Source: Telmatactis stephensoni (Eukaryota > Cnidaria > Anthozoa > Actiniaria > Isophelliidae). From it: 64,000 bases of DNA. Location of the stretch: NCBI GenBank assembly GCA_029948255.1, contig JALIZF010001803.1, positions 665,501 through 729,500 on the forward strand, in the 5' to 3' direction. A program made the translations under genes and the position numbers. Below the pieces are notes generated by a model. That model did no database searches, was not told the DNA's origin, and was given only the letters and a program-made list of their open reading frames with translations. This document shows positions 56,199 through 64,000 of the stretch, piece after piece (position 1 is the first letter of the stretch; each line of letters begins with the position of its first letter).

Positions 56199-56900
56199 TG
56201 TGAAGGGACACTCAGTAGAGACTTTTTCTTGGCTTCTTTAATCGATATAGATTCTGGACTCTAAGTCAACTCTACAACAACTTTCTGCATCTGAATCTGA
56301 ATAATCTGAATCACCGAGTTACAATGCACCCCTTTTATAGGGACTTGTTGGAAAATCTAATTAACTGACAGCCTGTCAAAATTATTCGATATTAACTAGG
56401 AGGTTTCTAGGGGCGGTGTCCCTTAATAAGAACACGAAAATTACAATATTCATGCTTGAGACTAAATGTATTAAAAATCAGTTGTTGTACGATTAAAATA
56501 CAATTTACAAGAAAGCGTTTGGTCATGAAAGGTCAACTGGTACATCGGTTTAAGAGGTTTCAGGGCGCTGTTAAAGTACCGATTAACTTTAATAAACTAC
56601 AGGGGGCAAGGCGTCGTAAAAGCAAGAGGACACGAGTCGTAGGAGCCAGGAACACGTGCAGGCCAAACCAACAAGGTTATGTAAGAGAAAGGTTGGTCAA
56701 GGTCAGTACGTGCTGGTATGTGGATCATACGACAATCATATGACTTGCTTGTCCAGATTTCCCTTCAAGACCAACGCGGGCCTGCAATTCGTACTTTGCA
56801 CATGCGCGCACAAGCGTTAATAATTATCAAAATGATTCCGTCATGAAAAATAGATTCAAAATAACCTCAAAATAATTGTGCTGATTTGTGTCCCGTAACA
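56199..56900 (-). repeat. 5' LTR
   Basis: Carries the same sequence as the left LTR at a constant offset of 10,781. On the minus strand it is followed immediately by TTTGGTGCTAGAACCCGGGC, with the TGG expected of a tRNA primer-binding site; I cannot name the tRNA. Confidence 0.95.
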
Positions 56901-57458
56901 CAAGCATGCCAACAACTTAAGCTACAATACCGTAAATGACAATCCATGCGCCTTCTAAAGTTATTTATAATATAGCTCAATTATAACACACGTTCTGACT
57001 GAGAGACCACCAAAATCTATGCTCTATTTCACCGGTAAAGACATGGTTTCCTGAAGAATGAGTATCCACAGATTTTACTTTAGTAATGAGGAAAACCAAA
57101 ACGTAAAATTAAACTACAAAAGACTTTCCATCTTTCCAGTCTCGTTTAAAATTTGCATGAACTGAGCTTCATGGTCGGACAATAGCATGCAATATAAAAA
57201 GTGTAAATATTCAAAGAAAATGACTCGAATGAGCATGTATTTTCAAACAACGCCAGTCTAAATCCAGTCAAATTGTTTAACAAATAGATCAGGCGTAGCT
57301 ATGTTCTGCATGTACTCTGATGGAACACGACTGGAGCTGTAAAACACGAAAAAAGTTATAGAAAGCACAAGCCGCCGGCTCGTGATTTTCAAACTCTTCT
57401 CGTCGGTTTCTCACAACATCACGCGTGCTCTATTTCACCGGTAGAGTCATAGAAATCT

Positions 57459-57542
57459 TTCCCTGCTAGCAGAGTCTCTCTCGTTACGGTCCTGCAATTT
57501 AAATTGCAGGACCGTAACGAGAGAGACTCTGCTAGCAGGGAA
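57459..57542. repeat. Perfect 84-bp palindrome
   Basis: TTCCCTGCTAGCAGAGTCTC... reads identically on both strands around a central AATTT|AAATT at 57500/57501, with no loop. Confidence 0.92.
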
Positions 57543-57587
57543 TAGAAATCTATCTTCTATTGCTTAAATAGAACGATTTCACATAAC

Positions 57588-57903
57588 TCACTTTTAGATG
57601 CAAACTAGTAAAATAATATGCTAATGACAAAATAGCATGTTAATGATGTCCGAGTAAACGCACGAAACCACAATCCGTTCCATTTTTTGGATGAATCATA
57701 CACATGAACAGCATATAAACTCAAACTCATTTGAAAAGCGTCATAAATGTGAACTCGGTAACAATATAAATTTTACAGCCATCTTGTCAACTTGTTGCGT
57801 ACCATGATCAGTGATGCGGTTTCGTGCGTTTTCATCATTAACATGCTATTTTTCATTAGCATATTATTTTACTCATTTGCATCTAAAAGTGAGTTATGTG
57901 TAA
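57588..57903. mobile_element. Foldback element
   Basis: Arms of about 85 bases: left contains ACATAACTCACTTTTAGATGC and TAGCATGTTAATGATG. The right arm carries their complements in reverse order. Loop about 145 bases. Confidence 0.8.
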
Positions 57904-58004
57904 TTTACGCTCTAATAAACGTAAATAAAGCCTTTCAGTTTCAAGGTTTTTTTTATTTTATTTTATGTAACAAAAAATGTGTTAGAGCTGACTAATTTTC
58001 GTGT

Positions 58005-58154
58005 ATTGCTGGTTTTCAATCATTCCCTTGAGAGTCAAAATATAAAAGAGTGGCAGCCATGTTGGTTGAACGAACAAGAGACACTAATGAGCAATCTTTT
58101 GTCAGTGAAGTTCAACCAAGATGGCCGCCGTGACGTCAATTGAAAACCAGCAAT
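58005..58154. mobile_element. TIR element
   Basis: 16-bp ends ATTGCTGGTTTTCAAT and its exact complement; inner GTTGGTTGAAC / GTTCAACCAAG and GCCATG / ATGGCC pairs. Confidence 0.75.
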
Positions 58155-58865
58155 AGAGGGATTTCACGGCAGCCATGTTTGTGGTCAAAATAATAGAGCA
58201 TTTTTCCCAAGAGAACTGAAATCTTTTCTAACATTGATTCAAAAACTTTCTATTATACTTGCCCACAAACATGGCTGCCATGTTTGTGGGTGGGTTCTCA
58301 GCTGGGCTACTCAATATCGGCCGACAGGCTTGAAAAAGTTACAGGATGCCTAGTCAACATCCCGAACTGTCCCAACTGTGTATCACAGACTCTCCTGGCT
58401 GTTAAAGATAAAAATTACAATTGATGATTTCTCTTCTTCACAAACGTATTTTGAATGTGTTTTATCGTACTGACCGTACTGAATGCTTTGTGTGCTCATC
58501 ACGTAACTATTACGCAAGCGTGTACAAGCGTATTCTTGGTTTTCATGTGACGTCATCGGAAAAATTCATGCTTCATATTGATCACATTTAATTTAGTCTG
58601 AAGTATGTTGCTTATATACCCTAAGAGAAGTTTTTCTTGAATATTTGAGAAATTTTCCTCGTTTGGTTTTCGAGTTATCAAAGGTAAAAACTTTGTCACG
58701 CAACACTGTCACGCGTTTTCCTCAAGACGTAAAACGATGAATTTGTTAGAAGTAAACACACATTTGGCTTGCTCTATGAATAAAACCATTGTTTATTGGG
58801 TATCTGTATCAAAATATATGATTAAGTTGATATTTTAAATTATTTTGCCAATCGTATTTATTGTC

Positions 58866-58909
58866 CGCCATGTTGGTGTACTAAAGTTGTACACCAATAT
58901 GGCGGCCCC
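58866..58909. repeat. Short hairpin
   Basis: GCCATGTTGGTGTAC and GTACACCAATATGGC pair around a small loop. Confidence 0.7.
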
Positions 58910-59345
58910 ATACATTTCTTTGTAATAACTGAGTTTGTAAAACCGTTGATATCTTTGCATCGCAACATCTTTTGGACTCAAAATTTCCTGGAGTTATAAA
59001 GTTTTTCCTCCTCTTTAAGAGGATGTGCTCTGATTTTACTCCGAGACGTGAGATCCGCTGTTATTTTGATGACCTGTGGAGTGACACCAACTGCGAAGTG
59101 CCATACATTTCTTACTAAAAATTGAGCACTTCAAAGGTCAATATCTTCGCAACAAAAGCTCATTTTAATTTGAAAATTCGTAAAGTTACAAAGTTTTACT
59201 TGCTCTTTAGAGTGATATTACTTTTATTTCACTCAGGGCTCTGGAAATTTTTCGATGACGTAGGTGAAAACCGAGAATTGCGTAACCGCGCCACGAGACC
59301 AGGAGTGAGGATCGGAGGGTACAGGAACTTTGACCATACACGACA

Positions 59346-62300
59346 ATGGCCTCCATCGATCAGGAAGGAAATGTAGTGAAGCTCTTTAAAGAAGACGAAC
59401 ATGACAAATTTCTCATCAAAAGAATCGGTCAAATGCGCTACCATGCTATTCTCACAGATATCGTTTTGAAAGTCGAAAATTGCGAGTTCCACGCTCACAA
59501 AAATGTCCTCGCTGCTTGTAGTGACTATTTCATGGCGATGTTCAACGGTCAAATGGCTCATGCCGGCAATTCTGTGACCATCCAAGAGATTTCAGCCGAT
59601 GCAATGGAGATTATTCTGGAGTTTATGTACACTGGTGAGCTAACAATCACTGAGGAAAATGTAGAGGATGTGTTTTGTGCTTCGTGTTTGTTGTTGCTGG
59701 AGTCACTCACGCAGGCTTGCTGCCAGTTCCTCGAAGAGCGACTAACTTTAACCAACTGCTGGGGAATCCGGACACTTGCTGATAAATTCCACTGTCGTGA
59801 AATGCTCAACACAGTCAACCGATTCATTGAACAGAATTTTAAAGATGTTGTAAAAAGAGATGAGTTTCGTATGCTTCCCTGCCACGAAATAAAGAATTTA
59901 CTACGTAACGAGTTTATTGTGGTTTCGTCTGAGGAAGAAGTGTTTGAGGCGCTCATGAGATGGATAAATTATGACATAGACGGAAGAAAATATGACTTTC
60001 CTGGTTTACTAAAGGTAGTTCGCCTTCTTCAAGTCAAACCAGAATATATCGAAGAGTCTATAGCAAGTTCAAGTTTGGTGACCGAATCGCCAGAGTCACA
60101 ACAAATCATTAATGATGCACGAATGTTTTTACAAGGCGATTCAACCAAATCATCAACTAACTCTGAAGAATATGAAAAATGGAAGCACCCACGGCAGTGT
60201 TTGAGGTTTATCAAGGTGGTTGTCACTGTTGGAGGGGGAGCACTTAGTAATTTTTTTGACGAGAAAGACAATTCTTGGGTGCCCATTTCCCCCCCTGTCA
60301 CTCGACATTGCCCTGGCATGGAGACCCTCAATAATAATATTTACATAGTTGGTGGGAGTAAAGAATGGAAGAGATACAGCCGATGTGAGCGTTATGACCC
60401 TGAAGTGAATGAGTGGAAGTTAATTGCACCAATGAATATTGGTCGTAGTAATATTGGTTTGGTCGGCCTCAATGGGTATCTGTATGCTGTGGGTGGCTAT
60501 GATGGGACCTCTGTTGTCAAGTAAGGCTCAACACAGAAATATAAGTTTATTAGTCAACTAGCCAGCTGATATTGCTGTGAATTTTTACTTATCAGGACAT
60601 GTGAAAATACACAATATAGCTGGCTAGTTGACTAATGATCCATATTTATTATACATTATTTATAAAATAACACTTATATAACGCGCGCTCTGATTGGCTG
60701 AAAACCCGTGTTTGATGAGAGTATCAAACACGTTCACGTCAATTGGTTTTTTTGCCTGTGTTTTCTTTTTCCTATTTTCGTCTATTTGCAAGCCTGTTAC
60801 TTATTTTATAAAAGAAATAAAAAACAGTTTACCGTGTCCGATAGCCTGATCAAAACACTTGTGATGTTGGGAGAACACTCGAGAGCTGTGAAAGCACTCG
60901 CCGCTCTCTCGTCTTCTCCCAACATCACGCATGTTTTGATCAGGCTATCAAACACGGGAAACCATTTTTTATTCCTTAAATTGTTACACTGTTAATCATA
61001 TATATTCAAAGATGTTCAGTACCCAATTTGAGTCTTCCAAAAGGAGCAAGATCCAGGGTCTTGAAACCAGACTTATTGTGTTTAAAATTTGAGCCTTTAG
61101 TGGCTTTTATTTTGAAGCATTTCTTACAAATTCCAAGATGCTAAGGTTCTTGGTGCCACAGGAAAACAAGAATTCAAGAACCACTATACAAGATTAAGAT
61201 TAAGATTTCAAGCATTAGGACATTTTTGTCCCCTCTCTATACTGGAATCCTTTTCAAATAGCTTTTGTTCAGTACTTAAAACTATTGTGTTTGTACTCTC
61301 GAAGGAATATAAAATTTGAATATGAAAGGCTCTTGGAAAGGATTCTGGTATAGAAAGGGGACAAAAACATCATATTGCTAGGGGCTAATTAAAAACACTC
61401 TACAAATGCTTGTGTTTCAAAACCAAATCTAATGTTACAGATACTGTGGTGTTTTTTTATTTCCTTCAAACTCTGACATTCAAATGCCTATCACCAATTG
61501 GCATTTTTGCTTCTGTCAATCAAAGGTAAAAATCAATAATACGGGGAACAATTAATGCCAAAATATGACTTTTATATATCACCTAAAGATCGTATTTGGT
61601 CATTTGGTAGGATTTTATTTACTTTTATAAGAATTAATTTTGTATTTTTTTGTTTTGATGGGCTGAAGCAAATAACCAAATTCCAACAGACTGTTTGAAG
61701 GTCAGAGTTTGCAGAATATTGAAAACAGCAGTTAATCTCTGATATCAAAATACTTTGTACTAATGCCAAGATTTAATTAAAGACATAACCTTACTTTGGC
61801 AAGACTTTTTGTACAAATGCCAAAATATCAAGGTCCAAGCATAATAAATTAGACAAGACTTTGATTGCAGTTGCAAAAAGGCAGACAATGCTAAAATCCT
61901 TTTCCAGTAGCTAACTTTATTGGAAATTGCTGCATGTATAAGTTTATCCACTGCGTAAACATTTATGTAGCAGATAGCATTATCCACCCTTTACAGAAGG
62001 AGCCTGAGCTTTGACCAACCATTAATGTAGAAATAGCAATTTCTATATTCTTCAGTGAATATTCATGTTTACATTATTACATTTATAAGAAAGACAAACG
62101 CAAATGTTGTACAACGTTTTGACATCTTCCGATGTCATTATCAAGTAATAGTCTTTACAAAAACTTTTAATTTATAAGTATTATTTAATTTATCAAGAGT
62201 TATGGGTGTAGAAGTACAATGAATTTGAATTGACTTAGAAAAAAACTGAGCTGCGGACAGCATTTGAACCTCTAATATCAAGAATGTGGTCAGATGCTCT

Positions 62301-64000
62301 AACCACTGAGTTTACAAATAATTGATGTTGATAATGATGATTTTAGTGGTGATTATTATCATAATTCCTAACTAACTTCTTTTTCAATTGTGAGATTTAT
62401 TTGACTGAATCTACAACTATTTTATTTCATTTCACAGTAATGTTGAATGCTACAACCCCAAAAAGAATGAGTGGACTTTTGTCAAGGAGATGCACAATTG
62501 CCGTGATGGTGCCTGTGTTGTAACTGATGGTGTTTACATCTATGCAATAAGTGGATATGATGGCAACAATTACCTTAGTAGCGTAGAAGTCTATGACCCA
62601 ATACTTGATCAGTGGACTGTTGGAGGTAATGTAAAGCTTCAGAAATAGGCAGCACTTTGCAGGACCTGGTCACATGCCATGACACAGAAATATTAGCTCT
62701 GATAATAAAATGGACAGCAGCATCAGAAAGAGCACCTTCAAATTAGGATTATTTGTGAGTCTGAGTGTTTTCAATTGTAATGGTCCAAGGATAGAATTTT
62801 TTAAAAACCTGATTTTTCTGGAAGGACTGTATAGCTGATTGACATGGCTTGTGCCATCAGTCATATAACCGTTGTTAAAATTTGCAATTCCAAAAATCCA
62901 TAAATCTTCTTCAATGTATCAAAAAGGCTCAAACTCAACAAAAACACTAAGTTAAAGATGCTTCTTCTGATCATAGTGATTGTTTTGTCATTAGAGTTGA
63001 ACCTCTACATAGGCCATGTCTGGACTGTCATGCTTTGACCAGTGTTCCATGATGCACTGTAACATTAGAGACCAAGCTGGTACCTTTAGGGTGTCTTTCA
63101 GTAAATATAATGACCCCATAAACTTAACAAGTAGAAGGTGTTTAAAGGCCGATTTACACAGTACGATTGTCGCACGCGACTTGACGTATACAACACATCT
63201 TAGAACAAAGTCGTGCCGTGTGAATGCCCCTACGACAAGTTTTAGGTCGCGTGCGACTGTCTTAGAGAAGTCGTAGGGGCATTCACATGGCACGACTTGT
63301 GTTGTATATGTCAAGTTGCGTGCGATAATCATACCGTGTAAATCGGCCTTAACAATACTGTCTTAAATACCATTAAAACTGAAAATATTACATTAATTTT
63401 ATTGTTTTGGGCTGGTACCTTTCAGGGTTGCCATGCTCACCTGGACAAAACTTGCAATGGGTACCTTTTAGGGGTCATTTTCAAAATTTCCAATGGGTAC
63501 CCACCCTTGTCATATATAGGAGTCCTCCTAGGAGAAATTGAGACTGGGGGATAGGTGAAAGGGACAAAGACTGAGCAACAGAAAACTGAGTTAGACTAAT
63601 CATTTGGTATTGATGTTTTCTCCAGATATGCCTTCAATTGTTGAAAGAAGAGAAGATGCCATGGCAGAAGTTGTTGATGGCAAGATCTATGTAATTGGTG
63701 GTTATTTCAACAACATCTTCTACTCATCTGTAGAAGAACTTGAACTGGAGACTCGCAAGTGGAATTTCAAAGCACCAATGAGTGGTTCTCGTTATCAAGC
63801 AGGCTCAGCTGTGATCAACAAGACAATTTACATCTGTGGGGGTTGGACTGGGGATGGTTTAGCAACAGCTCTTGTTGAATGTTACAGCATTTTGACAGAT
63901 ACTTGGTCCAAGGTTGCATCTTTACCGGCTCCATCGGCTGCTCGCACAGTTTCCTGTCAATTTCCACGATCACAGATTAAAAAGCTCAGGAAGATGAATA
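59346..64000 (+). CDS. Kelch-like protein, BTB-BACK-Kelch (3' partial)
   Basis: Exons: 59346-60520, 62438-62625, 63626 to the window edge; about 579 codons visible with consistent phases. ATG 59346 precedes the BTB domain (TDIVLKVENCEFHAHKNVLAACSDYF, about residues 36-140). The BACK domain follows (about 145-250; NCWGIRTLADKF, LLRNEFIVVSSEEEVFEALMRW). Then come at least five Kelch blades with G-G and Y...W spacing (IYIVGGS ... ERYDPEVNEW; LYAVGGYDG ... CYNPKKNEW; IYAISGYDG ... VYDPILDQW; IYVIGGY; IYICGGWTG ... CYSILTDTW). The family acts as cullin-3 substrate adaptors. The coding sequence is near its usual end; the stop is not in the window. Exact ortholog not assigned. Confidence 0.93.
60547..60646. 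mobile_element. Short foldback element in Kelch-like intron 1
   Basis: ATTAGTCAACTAGCCAGCT and its exact complement about 60 bases apart, beginning 26 bases after the exon 1 donor. Confidence 0.8.
60830..60960. mobile_element. Foldback element in Kelch-like intron 1
   Basis: Arms of about 45 bases: CGATAGCCTGATCAAAACA and GATGTTGGGAGAA, mirrored on the right by TTCTCCCAACATC and TGTTTTGATCAGGCTATC, around a GAGAGC / GCTCTC-type centre. Confidence 0.85.
61224..61366. mobile_element. Inverted-repeat element in Kelch-like intron 1
   Basis: TTGTCCCCTCTCTATACTGG / CCAG-TATAGAAAGGGGACAA arms with inner AATCCTTTTC / GAAAGGATT. The rest of this intron (61370-62240) shows nothing distinct. Confidence 0.7.
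62245..62325 (-). mobile_element. tRNA-derived SINE-like head
   Basis: On the minus strand: CTCAGTGGTTAGAGCATCTG (A-box region) then AGAGGTTCAAATGC (B-box region), spaced as in a tRNA. Arms do not form a full cloverleaf, so it is not called as a tRNA gene. Confidence 0.55.
63146..63349. mobile_element. 204-bp MITE with TAA target duplication
   Basis: Ends AGGCCGATTTACAC and its complement, flanked by TAA (63143-63145 and 63350-63352). Arms continue through GTCGCACGCGACTTG and GTCGTAGGGGCATTCAC. The 3-bp duplication points to PIF/Harbinger-type mobilisation. It lies in Kelch-like intron 2. Confidence 0.85.

Larger units (their letters stand above)
45418..56900 (-). mobile_element. Full-length Ty3/gypsy-type LTR retrotransposon
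   Basis: Two 702-bp LTRs (45418-46119 and 56199-56900), same orientation, each with TG...CA ends when read on the minus strand, flanked by the 4-bp target duplication CAAG (45414-45417 and 56901-56904). Minus-strand order from the 5' LTR (right): primer-binding-type site, gag, spacer ORF, protease-RT, RNase H-integrase-chromodomain, env-like remains, purine tract, 3' LTR. The order PR-RT-RH-IN assigns it to the Ty3/gypsy (Metaviridae) type. The 95-residue open frame that appears in both LTRs is a by-product of their identity. Damage: one in-frame stop in pol, a nested TIR element and broken frames in the env-like part. Confidence 0.95.
56905..59345. other. Intergenic, MITE-rich, upstream of the Kelch-like gene
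   Basis: No supported exon. It holds a perfect palindrome (57459-57542), a foldback element (57588-57903), a TIR element (58005-58154), a copy of a repeat also found inverted at 44334-44399 (58156-58222) and a short hairpin at 58866-58909. The Kelch-like promoter and 5' UTR should be within the last kilobase, but no distinct motif was found. Confidence 0.6.

Overview
The window is nuclear DNA of an animal, most likely an anthozoan cnidarian (sea anemone or coral). It is AT-rich and has intron-rich genes with clean GT/AG junctions. The encoded families are an adhesion GPCR, secreted PAN/EGF proteins, an SLC22-type transporter, a TLDc protein and a Kelch-like protein. Many small inverted-repeat elements, mini- and microsatellites and one full-length Ty3/gypsy-type retrotransposon lie between and inside the genes. 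The taxon is inferred from gene content and style; no rRNA or other direct marker is present.

Layout. (1) 908-19931 (+): 34 visible coding exons of an adhesion GPCR whose 5' end lies left of the window. Its order is Gly-rich repeat ectodomain, WSC domain, Thr/Pro linker, GAIN-like region with GPS, seven membrane segments, cytoplasmic tail. (2) 23188-26131 and 27027-29952 (+): two tandem three-exon genes for secreted PAN/Apple - EGF - unknown C-terminal domain proteins. The first has a one-base frameshift in its last exon. (3) 32532-40920 (+): a nine-exon SLC22-like transporter. One exon is preceded by four extra tandem copies of its own splice acceptor and first ~47 bases. (4) 40961-43545 (+): an eight-exon TLDc (OXR1/NCOA7-type) gene that starts 40 bases after the transporter stop and has no dedicated long open frame, so it is easily missed. 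(5) 45418-56900 (-): an 11.5 kb LTR retrotransposon with 702-bp LTRs that look identical, a CAAG target duplication, gag, protease-RT, RNase H-integrase-chromodomain and a decayed env-like segment. It carries one in-frame stop and a nested 1.27 kb TIR element. (6) 59346-64000 (+): a BTB-BACK-Kelch gene running off the right edge.

The genes do not form a pathway. The most unusual points are the GPCR domain architecture, the paired secreted proteins with a shared unassigned C-terminal domain, three independent partial exon duplications across splice junctions, the tight SLC22-TLDc spacing, and the layered transposon insertions.
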